64,000 bases of DNA, from positions 1 through 64,000 of the IMG/VR virus record IMGVR_UViG_3300008107_000074. One strand, written 5' to 3'. Numbering within the stretch: the first letter of the stretch is position 1; every line of letters starts with the position of its first letter. The notes beneath the pieces were generated by a model. The model was not told the origin of the DNA. It searched no databases and worked only from the letters and a program-made list of their open reading frames with translations. The stretch comes from a virus. The position numbers and the translations under genes were made by a program. This document shows, piece after piece, positions 47,887 through 57,931 of the stretch.

Positions 47887-50800
47887 TATTCTTGAGATGG
47901 GAACGCACCTTTTGGTCCAAATAATTTTATAAATTTATCAACCGCAGTTGCGCCTGGTCTTAATCCAAAATAAAATAAGAATGGTGTTGATAATATTTGT
48001 TTATTACCAGTATAATTTACTTGTGTTGGTTTTAATATAAAATCAACATCATTATTCCACGGTTTTGAAGCCCATCCCCCCACCTCTCCAACTCTAATCC
48101 ACAAAGTACCTGCATCCGGTGATAAAGTGGTTCCTGATGTTATATGTAAAACAGTAAACCCTTCCTCTTGATTGTTGTAGTTTAGATGCACGTCGTTTGT
48201 ATCTTCAACATCAAACGAACCATCGTTAACATCAGCACCTGCGATTGTGAATGTATCTCCCGAATATGTTTTTGTCATCGGAAATAAAACATAATTATAT
48301 GTTGAATCACCCGTAAACGCATAATTATACGTCATTCCTTGTAATCTCTGAGAAACAACAGTGGCATAATCCCAAGATTGTCCATATCCTTCACCAAAAC
48401 CTTGTCCGTCCTTATCCCAATAAAAAAATGGAACAATTTGTGACGATTCTGTTAACCTACCTGGTTCATTTAGACAAACTCTAACCCTATAACCGTCATC
48501 GTCTAAAACAAAATTTATCGGCATTGGTCCATTCGTTGTTCCGGATTGTGATTTAAATAATTGAACATAATCATCAGGGTCAAGAATTACAGGACTGTAT
48601 TGACCATAATATCTATTTTGTAAATCAAATTCCTCAATACCGGCTTCATTGTTAATTGATATTAATTGTAAAACGTCACCATTTAATATTTCTTTATTAG
48701 TGTTAAACGGGTAGTATGAAGTGTATCCATTATTAGAGAAAAAATCTTTATAATTATAATTGGCGTTTGTGTCAAGTCTGTAATTAATGTAAAGACCCAA
48801 CATTTCTTTAAAATTTTGATACGATGTTGAACCTATACTTCTAACAATAGAGCAATTTGGGTCTAATGTTGGGTCTACACAAATTTCTTTAATAAATTCA
48901 TCTCTTGGACCTAAATCCATTATTGTTGTTGGGTGTCTTAGGGTACTGAATTCAGAACCTGATGCCGTTTTTTGGAAAATCGAGCCGTTCCATTTTGTGG
49001 ACCTGTAATAAAATTTTTTTACTGCGTCATTTGATGTTTTTTCTGAAACTTTATAATATAGTAAATTTTGACAGTAATTGGTCCCTCTGACGTTCAAATC
49101 TAAAGTTTCTTCATTGTCCCATCTCACTCTAGCTTTGAAAGGGAACATATAAAGAGAACCCGCTAACCAGTTGTCAAAAAAGGAATAATTAGCAATACCT
49201 TCGCAGAAAACTTTATTTACCAATTTTCTTCTTGCATATTCTCTGATTAATTTAAATTGTACATCTCTATTGTCTGTATGAGCCGCGGGAATTACTGTGT
49301 AAACACCAAATCTAAATTCAGAAAAACCACTTCTCGTGTCACATTTTATCGAACAAGGGTTTTTGGACAAGTCATTAGCTGCTGCTTGTCCAACTACCAT
49401 TAAGTTTAAATTATTACAATTTGTACCAGGGTTTGCCGTTGTTCCACTATAATCGGCAGTAGTACCGCTTGCACAGTAACTTATTTTTACAATACCACTA
49501 TCGTCATATATTGTATTTTGAGATAAACACCCTTCGGGTAAAGATGTGGAATCAAACGAGCTTGTTGTTGAACCGGTTATCGGGTAATTTGAATCGTATA
49601 TTTCGTAAGTGAATCCCGACCAAACATAATCTTTTGGGATTGTTGGGTCGTTCCATTGTAACCACGAATTTGCGGACGCTAAATCTCTACCTAAAACACC
49701 TGTTGTTGAACCACAAGTATAGTTTCTGTAAAGAAAAGTATAACTATTTCCTGTTGTTAATCCACTTAATGCTGTAATATCGGCCGTTTGTGCACCTGAA
49801 TGAGCTAGATAAGAAGTAACCCTTATGTAATAATTTCTATTAGGATTTACTATTATATTGTTTATAATTGTTGATAATGATTGTCCATACGTGTAACCCG
49901 TATAATAATAAGATGTTAAACCACTTGAGGGTGATTCACTTAAAAAATATTCTCTTTCAGTTGGGTCATAGTCACATATAAAAATATCTGTCACCGTGGA
50001 ATCACAGGTTCCTGTTACCACGGGTACACCATCTCCACCAGCGTAGGACATAGAACCATCTCTAGCGCAAACACCTGTAACTGATGACCCACTAAATGGT
50101 ATTGATTGGGATTGAATTGAGTTATTAGTACAATCTCTCCAAGTATAGGTGGTTGTGCCAGTAGTTGGTGGTGGTAAAGTGTATGTTGTACAATTAACCA
50201 AAAAAGTAAGTTTGTCTCGAACCGCGGTACCACTAGCGACTTTTTGATATATGTTAGAAGGGTCGGTGTCAGTCGACGAATCTTCCGTAAAAACTTGAAT
50301 TTCATCACAAGATTCACATTCGGGATATATTGTTAAACTTAATCTTACTGTTCCCAATGCTTGTAATGGTTCAATAATTGATTCATCCCACCCGTCAAAA
50401 GGTGCCCAATAAAAAGTCCATCCTAAAATATTCCAAGGACCAATTCTAACTTTTTCATAAATTAATTGAAATGGAGCAATGATAATTTGAACAGCACCAA
50501 CAAAGGCGGTATATATGACTCTTTCGAACGCATTAATAATAATCGCCAAAAGAATTGCAAAACTAAACTTTCTCCACGCATAATTTATTGGTGGGGTGAC
50601 AACACTTGATTCGCAATCTTCTTCCGCTTTTGGTGCAATATCTTTTATACCTAAAAAGTTGTCTTTACCACCTTTAAAATGCCCACCCATGTAAGATGTT
50701 ACAGTGTAGACTTTGTTATATGTAAATCTATAGAAATAATCCTCAGGATAATAACTTCCATAAGTCTGATTGAATATTACTGATGAACTTGTGGCTGAAG

Positions 50801-52010
50801 TTGGGTAGTCGTCCCAATTTAATGAAAACGCATATGAACCATCAACGTCGGAATTGTACTCCCTAATGTTTGGTATCAAATAACTAGCAACATATCTAAC
50901 CCTACCTAAAGTTTCATTTTTACCTGATATTCTGAATCTATAACAAGCCGATGTTGGTATTCCTTTGTTAGGGTCATTTGTTGTTTCATTTTCACCAAAT
51001 TCATTTGTGTACACAAAATCCATGTTCATGGGTAATGGGACCACAAATGAACCATCGTCCTCGATATCTTCTTGTATTTCGTATCTCTCAAGTATTGGTC
51101 GACCACTACTGTCTTTATTTGGTGTAAACCTTATTATTTCAATAACAGCATCAAATGTGGTTAAATCACATTTTCGACCCATCTCACCTCTTGGTCTACA
51201 ATTTTTATTTATTGTATTTTTACCTTTATCCGAATATATTGAACCTAATAGATACGCTTTTGGCTCTACTTTAACCCCTTTACTTGATAAATCAAAATCA
51301 GTTCTGGTTAATCCAATTTCACATAAATCTTCGTTACCCCAAAAAGGATAAACTTCTATAGTTTGATTAAAAGAAACTATTTGAGGTAAAGTGTCTAAAT
51401 CATTTGACGCTTTGTACGAATATGTATTTTTGAATTTGTCAACACCTAAACCTTGTCTAATAAAATCGTCAGGTCTAAGTGAAAAACACCCAATATCAGA
51501 TAAATCTACATCAACATGAATTGTTTGTGTCCCTACAGGAACACCCCAAATCATGAAGTCACCAGCATCGTTTGTTTTTACAGTGTATTTGTAATATTTT
51601 TCATAAACCTCAAGAACCTCTTCTCTCGTTAAAATATCTTTTTGGTCAGGGAATGTACCGGTTGGTTCGTGTCCACCGTGTTGTTTTCGACTTGGTAAAA
51701 GATTATATCTATATCCTTCATCATTTTTACTATCTACCGTGGTAAATGGATATAACTCAGAAATTACGGGGTCGTTTGAATCTTCTTCGGATATTGGAAT
51801 GAAAATAGAAACTCTAGCATTTGGAACACCGAATCCATTGTTTACAAAGATTCTTCCACAAACAACACCATAGTCCGCACACATTGAGGAGTATACCTCC
51901 GTCTGTGTGAATTTAAGGGATAATATTTCCAATAAGTCAAAGTCGTTTTTTAATTCGACAACAACTTTTTGGTCTTTACCTATATTTGTGGAAATTCTGT
52001 GTTTCTGCAT
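47886..52010 (-). CDS. Very large virion protein, 1374 aa, with regulatory-like beta domain and hydrophobic core segment
   Basis: Residues about 45-170 look like a carboxypeptidase-regulatory-type beta-sandwich (GVVCGRIFVNNGFGVPNARVSIF ... DAGDFMIWGVPVGTQTIHVDVD). Residues about 473-540 hold two long hydrophobic stretches (FAILLAIIINAF, FVGAVQIIIAPFQLIY), unusual for a virion surface protein. Around residues 620-665 is a WRDCTNNSIQSQSI...GVC module like the Y-x-D-C-x-G beads of the fibre cluster. It lies between gp6 and the other baseplate genes, so it is probably a baseplate or tail-tip component. A TATTTAT element is six bases before its ATG. Confidence 0.7.
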   Translation of the reverse strand: MQKHRISTNIGKDQKVVVELKNDFDLLEILSLKFTQTEVYSSMCADYGVVCGRIFVNNGFGVPNARVSIFIPISEEDSNDPVISELYPFTTVDSKNDEGYRYNLLPSRKQHGGHEPTGTFPDQKDILTREEVLEVYEKYYKYTVKTNDAGDFMIWGVPVGTQTIHVDVDLSDIGCFSLRPDDFIRQGLGVDKFKNTYSYKASNDLDTLPQIVSFNQTIEVYPFWGNEDLCEIGLTRTDFDLSSKGVKVEPKAYLLGSIYSDKGKNTINKNCRPRGEMGRKCDLTTFDAVIEIIRFTPNKDSSGRPILERYEIQEDIEDDGSFVVPLPMNMDFVYTNEFGENETTNDPNKGIPTSACYRFRISGKNETLGRVRYVASYLIPNIREYNSDVDGSYAFSLNWDDYPTSATSSSVIFNQTYGSYYPEDYFYRFTYNKVYTVTSYMGGHFKGGKDNFLGIKDIAPKAEEDCESSVVTPPINYAWRKFSFAILLAIIINAFERVIYTAFVGAVQIIIAPFQLIYEKVRIGPWNILGWTFYWAPFDGWDESIIEPLQALGTVRLSLTIYPECESCDEIQVFTEDSSTDTDPSNIYQKVASGTAVRDKLTFLVNCTTYTLPPPTTGTTTYTWRDCTNNSIQSQSIPFSGSSVTGVCARDGSMSYAGGDGVPVVTGTCDSTVTDIFICDYDPTEREYFLSESPSSGLTSYYYTGYTYGQSLSTIINNIIVNPNRNYYIRVTSYLAHSGAQTADITALSGLTTGNSYTFLYRNYTCGSTTGVLGRDLASANSWLQWNDPTIPKDYVWSGFTYEIYDSNYPITGSTTSSFDSTSLPEGCLSQNTIYDDSGIVKISYCASGTTADYSGTTANPGTNCNNLNLMVVGQAAANDLSKNPCSIKCDTRSGFSEFRFGVYTVIPAAHTDNRDVQFKLIREYARRKLVNKVFCEGIANYSFFDNWLAGSLYMFPFKARVRWDNEETLDLNVRGTNYCQNLLYYKVSEKTSNDAVKKFYYRSTKWNGSIFQKTASGSEFSTLRHPTTIMDLGPRDEFIKEICVDPTLDPNCSIVRSIGSTSYQNFKEMLGLYINYRLDTNANYNYKDFFSNNGYTSYYPFNTNKEILNGDVLQLISINNEAGIEEFDLQNRYYGQYSPVILDPDDYVQLFKSQSGTTNGPMPINFVLDDDGYRVRVCLNEPGRLTESSQIVPFFYWDKDGQGFGEGYGQSWDYATVVSQRLQGMTYNYAFTGDSTYNYVLFPMTKTYSGDTFTIAGADVNDGSFDVEDTNDVHLNYNNQEEGFTVLHITSGTTLSPDAGTLWIRVGEVGGWASKPWNNDVDFILKPTQVNYTGNKQILSTPFLFYFGLRPGATAVDKFIKLFGPKGAFPSQE

Positions 52011-52062
52011 TATTCTATAAATAGAAAATTATGGATTTCCAGAAAAATAAATAAAAATTAAA

Positions 52063-53895
52063 TTAGAATGTAGTCGTTCCTAATGTTTTTACTCTAACTT
52101 TTATATCTTTCTGAGGAAATCTTATTTGATATATTTGGTTAGATTTCATATAGATAGTCATATCGGATTGAGCAATTTCTTTTGTGGTTGGGTCAATATA
52201 TGATTGTAACACTTCAGAAGATGAATATTCTCCACCTACGTTATTGAAAACTCTTATATCGACAGCGTTTACCACTCCATTTACTTCACCTATTGTTTTA
52301 TATAAATCACCAACAAATAATGGGTCACCCATTTTTCTTTTTTCAATTGAAAAATAACTAACAGTATCCTCGATAATAGTTTTAACAATCTCTGTTTGGT
52401 TACCATTTTTATCAATAACAACGTCAATCTCTAGTGTGAAATCAACCACTTCACCGCTTTGAACTTCTAAAAAGTCATTAACCATTCGGTACTCGGCTAA
52501 GTAAGATAAAATGTTGTTTTTTAATGTGTTTGAAACAGTATCAATAAGATTACCATTCTCATCATATGACAATAATTTAATTTTTATTTTATTGTCTTCT
52601 TCCATCACGTTTACCTTAGCGGGAGCCCCATATGTTGATGGCATTGTCTCAATTAAAGATTTATAATCATTAAGAGTTACCGCCCTATTTTGTGCAGAGA
52701 AGTTATATGCTATCATGTTTCTAACTTCTTCAATTGTGGGTTGGTCCGCACCTCCAACAGCTGGTGTTACGTTGGTTACGGTTAAAGAATTTTGTACTTG
52801 AGTGTTCGTTGATGAGTTAGGTCCATTAATAGAAAATTCAACATTATCTACACTTGTAATAATATCAATACCGAGATTACTATCCTTACCTCCTCCAATT
52901 CTATATTTTATGAATAACGTTGTATTTGATTTCGGTAAAGCACCTAATGATAGGTTATTCAAATACGTTCCAAGACTTACTCTTAAAGTACCTTGGTTAT
53001 AGTTGTCCAAATTATCCAATGGATTAACATTACCAGAACCAAATGTTACCGAAAAATAATTTTCGGGAGTATATTCTGTAATAAATTTATTTGTAACTGG
53101 AACGTATGTTCCCGATATGAAATTATCACTATCAGATGCCGATGTTGGGTCGGGCACAAATACTTTATCTTGTATTAATGATTTTACTTCGTACCATTTA
53201 TTTTCAGAACTTAAAAATTCAGAGTTAGTTGGATTATTTACAAAGTTTGTTCCCTCTTTATGAATTACTCCACTCACCCCTAATATGTTTTGTTCAGGTA
53301 AGAATATTTTTAAGAAAGGTTTTTGGTCAACTTCTGTTATAACTTTTCTATATATTCTTGTTACACCATTTACAACAGCTTCTCTTTTTACAATTGAGTA
53401 TGATATGAGTCTATTATTACCATCAAAATTTGGGATTTTTAATCTGTTTGGTTCACCTCTTTTATTGAAGGGATTTGAGAAATCAATATCGTCGATGGTT
53501 TCAAAAACTTGTCCCCCACCCGATACTTGTGCACCTGATTTTATAGTCCCCAAATAACGCTCATCTTCTTTATCTCCTCTAACAGGTACTTGTATTGTAA
53601 AATCACACAAAGAAACCGATGGTCTATTACCTGGTATTCTCATACCATATGTTTTGGCAATATGATACAATGATTGTCTTTGTTGTGCAAAATCTAGCAT
53701 TGTCTCTTGCCAAACCCTATCAATGTGAAAATGTAAATTGTCTGTCACAGCGGCATTTAAATCCAATAAAACAGAATAAATTGATGCGTCATTTGTATTC
53801 TTAATCAAATCGGGATAATATTCCCTTGTGAGATTAACTAGTTCCTGTCTTAAACTCGCAAAGTCTCTGACGGCGTATGATATTTTTTTAGCCAT
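52063..53895 (-). CDS. gp6: Baseplate wedge protein gp6 (BaseplateJ-like)
   Basis: 610 aa. The N-terminus (RDFASLRQELVNLTREYYPDL) and the central GGADQPTIEEVRNMIAY followed by AQNRAVTLNDYKSLI are hallmarks of the gp6/BaseplateJ family, in which this segment precedes the core domain. The C-terminal half (VDFTLEIDVVIDKNG, YFSIEKRKMGDPLFVGDLYKTI) matches the family's oligomerisation region. gp6 rings hold the baseplate wedges together in contractile tails. It begins one base after the gp25-like gene ends, the same order as in many contractile injection systems. Confidence 0.92.
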   Translation of the reverse strand: MAKKISYAVRDFASLRQELVNLTREYYPDLIKNTNDASIYSVLLDLNAAVTDNLHFHIDRVWQETMLDFAQQRQSLYHIAKTYGMRIPGNRPSVSLCDFTIQVPVRGDKEDERYLGTIKSGAQVSGGGQVFETIDDIDFSNPFNKRGEPNRLKIPNFDGNNRLISYSIVKREAVVNGVTRIYRKVITEVDQKPFLKIFLPEQNILGVSGVIHKEGTNFVNNPTNSEFLSSENKWYEVKSLIQDKVFVPDPTSASDSDNFISGTYVPVTNKFITEYTPENYFSVTFGSGNVNPLDNLDNYNQGTLRVSLGTYLNNLSLGALPKSNTTLFIKYRIGGGKDSNLGIDIITSVDNVEFSINGPNSSTNTQVQNSLTVTNVTPAVGGADQPTIEEVRNMIAYNFSAQNRAVTLNDYKSLIETMPSTYGAPAKVNVMEEDNKIKIKLLSYDENGNLIDTVSNTLKNNILSYLAEYRMVNDFLEVQSGEVVDFTLEIDVVIDKNGNQTEIVKTIIEDTVSYFSIEKRKMGDPLFVGDLYKTIGEVNGVVNAVDIRVFNNVGGEYSSSEVLQSYIDPTTKEIAQSDMTIYMKSNQIYQIRFPQKDIKVRVKTLGTTTF

Positions 53896-53896
53896 A

Positions 53897-54349
53897 TTAT
53901 ATGTTAATAATTATAAAATCGGACGAAACAAAAGGTTCGTTATTTATGTCATAGTCAATTCGAACTTTTGCGGTATATGGTTTGGTTGAATAATCAGAAA
54001 CTCTAAACAATCTTGAGTCCTCATCTTCTTGTGGGCTCATAGATTCTTCAGGGTCTTGGTCAGCGGGTGTAACTCTAATTGATTTTATTTCTAAATTAGG
54101 TATGTATAATTTCACCGCAGTTCTTATTTCATCTTCTATCTGACCCCATGTTACAGCGTCATTTGGTTCAAAAATAAATTCATATAATCTAGTCCCAAAA
54201 TCAGGTAAATAATATCTTGAACCCTTTCTTGTTAATAACAAGTGAATCAAGTTTGCACGAATCTCTCTCTCAGGGGTTTCGGTCATAACCAAAAAATCAC
54301 CCTTAGGACTAATTCTGAATGGAAAATCTATACCATATGTAATCGCCAT
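53897..54349 (-). CDS. gp25: Baseplate wedge protein gp25 (GPW/gp25 family)
   Basis: 150 aa, a normal length. The family core is clear: EREIRANLIHLLLTRKGSRYYLPDFGTRLYEFIFEP at about residues 28-62, with the R-x3-LLLT-x-GSR and PDFG motifs that bind the sheath initiator region. It is the first gene of the structural operon after the terminator behind nrdA. gp25 links baseplate wedges to the tail tube and sheath initiation complex. Confidence 0.95.
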   Translation of the reverse strand: MAITYGIDFPFRISPKGDFLVMTETPEREIRANLIHLLLTRKGSRYYLPDFGTRLYEFIFEPNDAVTWGQIEDEIRTAVKLYIPNLEIKSIRVTPADQDPEESMSPQEDEDSRLFRVSDYSTKPYTAKVRIDYDINNEPFVSSDFIIINI

Positions 54350-54353
54350 ACTA

Positions 54354-54360
54354 ATAAATA
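54354..54360 (-). promoter_or_regulatory. TATTTAT leader element before gp25 (one of eight similar sites)
   Basis: In the direction of transcription TATTTAT lies four bases before the gp25 ATG. The same heptamer occurs in gaps before other genes: 52017-52023, 44112-44118, 22833-22839, 20214-20220, 19320-19326, 16010-16016 and 5949-5955, at 5 to 26 bases from the start codon. It is either part of a late promoter or an A/U-rich translation start signal. The AT-rich background means some matches could be chance. Confidence 0.4.
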
Positions 54361-54386
54361 TAACTAAAGAACAAATACTAATAAAT

Positions 54387-54413
54387 AAAAAAATCCCAAC
54401 CGAAGTTGGGATT
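54387..54413 (-). terminator. Rho-independent terminator with UUCG loop after nrdA
   Basis: A perfect 9-bp stem (aatcccaac 54392-54400, gttgggatt 54405-54413) closes on cgaa, which reads TTCG on the minus strand, an extra-stable tetraloop. Seven T follow on the minus strand (54393-54387). It separates the replication/nrd transcript from the baseplate operon. Confidence 0.9.
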
Positions 54414-54418
54414 ATATA

Positions 54419-54453
54419 TTGTTTGATTTTTTTGCTCCTGTATAATCAAACAA
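54419..54453. other. 10-bp inverted repeat upstream of the terminator
   Basis: ttgtttgatt (54419-54428) and aatcaaacaa (54444-54453) pair perfectly around a 15-base loop, in the gap between nrdA (stop 54500) and the UUCG terminator. It has few GC pairs and no clean T-run, so it is not a typical terminator itself. An operator, an RNA stability hairpin or an RNA processing site are possible. Confidence 0.4.
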
Positions 54454-54499
54454 AGTAGATGTATGGTTAATTATAAAATATCAATGGAGCCACCTACAG

Positions 54500-56932
54500 T
54501 TACGAGCCACAACCTTCACATTCAAAAGGAGAATCTGTTGGTCTTGATGGTATTGACATCTCCACGACTTCTTCTTCTTTTTGATTATTTTGGTTGTATG
54601 AAGTATTTTGTACTTCTTTAGCTTCAACTGTGGGTTTTGCTGTTGAGGTGTCGATTCCTAAACCCTTTAATGGGTCAACAGCAGCTCTGGTTCGTAAATA
54701 ATACATACCCGTTTTTAAACCAAGTTTCCATCCATAAAGATGTGCGGCTAAAACTTTGGTTTTGTTTGCGTTGTCAATAAATAAATTTAAAGACTGTGAT
54801 TGGTCAATGTAAATTGACCTGTTTGCCGCCATGGTTAAGATTCTTTTTTGAGACATTTCCCAAACTGTTTTGTAAACTTCTTTCACATCAACAGGTACCT
54901 CAGGAATGTTTTGAACAGAACCATTTTCCATGATTAGTTTTTTCTTTAATTCGTCAGACCACAATCCTCTTTCAAGTAATTCATTTACGAGATGTTTATT
55001 GATTACAATAAATTCACCTCCTAATGTTCTTCTTGAGTAAAGGTTAGATGTAAATGGTTCAAATGCTTCATTATTACCAAGAATTTGTGCGGTAGATGCT
55101 GTTGGCATAGGAGCAACTAATAGAGAGTTTCTTACACCATGTTTAACAACATCTTTTCTTAGTGACTTCCAATCCCATCTTCCACTTGTGTCCTTGTCTG
55201 TTTTACCCCATAACTCGTATTGAAATTGACCTTTAGATAACGGAGAACCTTCAAATGAAGAGTACGCCCCGTTTTCAACAGCCAAGTCTTTAGACGATGT
55301 GAGAGCCGCGAAATAAATTGTTTCAAATATTTCTACTTGTAATTTGTCCGAATCCTCACTTTCAAAAGGTAATTTTAACATACAAAACACATCCGCCAAT
55401 CCTTGTACACCTAAACCAACTGGTCTATGTTTCATGTTTGAAAGTTTTGTTTCCTCAGTAGGGTAAAAATTCAAATCAATAACGTTGTTTAGGTTTTTCA
55501 CAACTTGATATACATTATCATAAAGTAGTTCATGATTAAATTCTTTATTAATGATGTATTTTGGTAATGCGATTGACGCTAAATTACAAACCGCTTGTTC
55601 TGTTGGGCTTGAGTACTCAATAATCTCGGTACACAAATTAGATGATTTAATTGTACCTAAGTTCTTTTGGTTTGATTTGTAATTAGCAGCATCCTTGTAC
55701 AACATGTATGGGGTACCGGTCTCAATTTGTGCCGTTAAAATTGCGTCCATTAATTTTCTCGCTTTAACAACTTTTCTTGCTCGACCCTCTTTCTCATACC
55801 TTTCGTACAATTCTGTGAATTCTTGAGTAAAAGAAAATGGGTCATCATAAGCGTCTGACAAACCAGGAGCTTCATCAGGTGAAAATAGTGACCACTCCCC
55901 GTCTTCCTCAACTCTTTTCATAAAAAGATTGGGTGTCCACATCGCTAAGAATAAATCACGAGCCCTTAATTCTTCTTTACCGTGATTTTTTCTCAAATCA
56001 ATAAATTCAAAAACATCTGCGTGCCATGGCTCAAGATAAATCGCGAAAGAACCTTTTCTTTTACCACCCTGATTAATCCAACGAGCGACTTCATTGTATG
56101 TTTTCATCATCGGGAGTAGTCCGTCTGATTCACCACCTGTTCCTTTAATATATGAACCCTTGGCTCTAACATCATGAACATGTAGTCCGATACCACCAGC
56201 CCATTTTGAAATTTTAGCAACATCTTTAATTGTGTCAAACAAACCATCAATGTCATCACCTTTATTACCAATTAAGAAACAAGAAGACATTTGTGGTCTA
56301 CGAGTACCGGCATTAAACAAAGTTGGAGTTGCGTGAGTGTAAAAATGTTGTGATAAATCGTCATAAATTCTCAAAGCAGTTTCTAAGTCACCATTACAAA
56401 TACCAACAGCAACTCTCATGTACATATATTGAGGTCTTTCAACGATTCTTCTTCCGATTTTCAAAAGGTAAGAACGTTCAAGAGTTTTAAATCCAAAATA
56501 ATCAAAATCAAAATCTCTCTCTTGAACAATCGCACCATCTAAAGATTCTTTGTTTTGAATCACAAATTGATAAACCTCATCTGATATTAAAGATGAATCT
56601 TTTCCTGTTCTTGGTTCAATAAATGAGTGAAGTTCTTTAATACATTGGGAAAACTTTTTTGGTGTCGTTTTATGTAGATTTGACACCGCCAATCTTCCAG
56701 CTAATTTAGCATAGTCTGAATGTGTTGTTACCATAGACGCAGCCGTCTCGGCTGCTAATGTGTCCAACTCAGTTGTAGATATACCATCGTAAATCCCTTG
56801 AGTAACTTTAAGAGTCACTAATGTTGGGTCAATGTATTCTAAATTCAAATCATCACAGAAATATTGTATTCTTCTGGTGATTTTGTCATATCTCATTTCT
56901 TCCAATGAGCCATCTCTCTTTTTTACTTTCAT
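54500..56932 (-). CDS. nrdA: Ribonucleoside-diphosphate reductase class Ia, large subunit
   Basis: 810 aa, full length. The N-terminal ATP-cone (KKRDGSLEEMRYDKITRRIQ, about 1-90) is the allosteric activity site. Active-site elements are the first redox Cys at about 217 (SSCFLIG) and NLCTE at about 431-435, with the radical Cys flanked by Asn and Glu. The dinucleotide-binding region includes AVCNLASIALP. The C-terminal tail ends CEGCGS, the Cys pair that passes electrons from thioredoxin or glutaredoxin. It reduces NDPs to dNDPs for phage DNA synthesis, with NrdB encoded seven bases upstream. An intact ATP-cone suggests dATP feedback is kept, which not all phage enzymes do. Confidence 0.97.
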   Translation of the reverse strand: MKVKKRDGSLEEMRYDKITRRIQYFCDDLNLEYIDPTLVTLKVTQGIYDGISTTELDTLAAETAASMVTTHSDYAKLAGRLAVSNLHKTTPKKFSQCIKELHSFIEPRTGKDSSLISDEVYQFVIQNKESLDGAIVQERDFDFDYFGFKTLERSYLLKIGRRIVERPQYMYMRVAVGICNGDLETALRIYDDLSQHFYTHATPTLFNAGTRRPQMSSCFLIGNKGDDIDGLFDTIKDVAKISKWAGGIGLHVHDVRAKGSYIKGTGGESDGLLPMMKTYNEVARWINQGGKRKGSFAIYLEPWHADVFEFIDLRKNHGKEELRARDLFLAMWTPNLFMKRVEEDGEWSLFSPDEAPGLSDAYDDPFSFTQEFTELYERYEKEGRARKVVKARKLMDAILTAQIETGTPYMLYKDAANYKSNQKNLGTIKSSNLCTEIIEYSSPTEQAVCNLASIALPKYIINKEFNHELLYDNVYQVVKNLNNVIDLNFYPTEETKLSNMKHRPVGLGVQGLADVFCMLKLPFESEDSDKLQVEIFETIYFAALTSSKDLAVENGAYSSFEGSPLSKGQFQYELWGKTDKDTSGRWDWKSLRKDVVKHGVRNSLLVAPMPTASTAQILGNNEAFEPFTSNLYSRRTLGGEFIVINKHLVNELLERGLWSDELKKKLIMENGSVQNIPEVPVDVKEVYKTVWEMSQKRILTMAANRSIYIDQSQSLNLFIDNANKTKVLAAHLYGWKLGLKTGMYYLRTRAAVDPLKGLGIDTSTAKPTVEAKEVQNTSYNQNNQKEEEVVEMSIPSRPTDSPFECEGCGS

Positions 56933-56939
56933 AATCTAA

Positions 56940-57917
56940 TTAAAAATCTATATCTTCAAATGATGTATCCATATCTTCAATGGAAACGTTATTATTCACA
57001 CCAGCTTTTTGATATTCAGCAACTCTTTTTTCAAAGAAATTAGTCTTACCTTGAAGAGCAATATTTTGCATGAAATCAAATGGATTTTCAACATTGTAGA
57101 CCTTTGAACAATTTAATGACATTAATAGTCTATCGGTCACAAATTCCAAATATTGAGACATCAAATCTGAATTCATACCAATTAGTTTAACAGGTAGTGC
57201 CTCTAAAATAAATTCTTTTTCAATCTCTAAAGCTCCACAGATAATGTCTTTAATTCTCTTCTCACTTAATTTATTTTCAATATGGTGATTAAACAAATGA
57301 CAAGCAAAGTCACAGTGCATTCCTTCATCTCTTGAAATAAGCTCATTTGAAAAGGTTAAACCCGGCATTAAACCACGTTTTTTGAGCCAGAAAATAGAAC
57401 AGAATGAGCCAGAAAAGAAAATACCCTCAACAGCAGCAAAGGCAATAAGTCTTTCAACGAAGGTACCCTTTTCAATATACTTTAACGCCCATTCCGCCTT
57501 TTTCTTAACAGCAGGGATTGTGTCAATTGCATTAAATAATCTACCTTGTTCTTGTTTATCCTTGATATATGTATCAATCAACAAAGAATAAGTTTCACTG
57601 TGAATATTTTCCATCATGATTTGGAAACCATAAAACATTTTAGCTTCCGTATATTGTACCGCATTCACAAAATTCATTGCAATGTTTTCATTTACAATAC
57701 CATCCGAAGCGGCGAAAAATGCTAATACGTTTTTAACAAAATGTTGTTCATCTTCATTTAGTTTGTTTTCCCAATCATAAATGTCTTGAGCTAAATCAAT
57801 TTCTTCAGCAGTCCAAAAACATGCTTCTTGTTGTTTGTAAAGTTTCCAAATGTCGTGGTGTTCGATTGGAAAAAGGACAAAACGTCCTGGATTTTCTTTC
57901 AAAATCTTCTCTGTCAT
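56940..57917 (-). CDS. nrdB: Ribonucleoside-diphosphate reductase class Ia, small subunit
   Basis: 325 aa. All di-iron ligands are present in order: D72, E103 and H106 (ENIHSETY), E164, and E198 and H201 (SRDEGMH). Y110 sits four residues after H106, in the place of the tyrosyl radical, so this is the Tyr-radical type. The C-terminus ([14 protein letters not shown]) is the acidic, aromatic tail that docks on NrdA. The gene lies between the helicase and nrdA genes, so nucleotide supply is coupled to replication expression. Confidence 0.97.
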   Translation of the reverse strand: MTEKILKENPGRFVLFPIEHHDIWKLYKQQEACFWTAEEIDLAQDIYDWENKLNEDEQHFVKNVLAFFAASDGIVNENIAMNFVNAVQYTEAKMFYGFQIMMENIHSETYSLLIDTYIKDKQEQGRLFNAIDTIPAVKKKAEWALKYIEKGTFVERLIAFAAVEGIFFSGSFCSIFWLKKRGLMPGLTFSNELISRDEGMHCDFACHLFNHHIENKLSEKRIKDIICGALEIEKEFILEALPVKLIGMNSDLMSQYLEFVTDRLLMSLNCSKVYNVENPFDFMQNIALQGKTNFFEKRVAEYQKAGVNNNVSIEDMDTSFEDIDF

Positions 57918-57931
57918 GGTGATAATAATTA

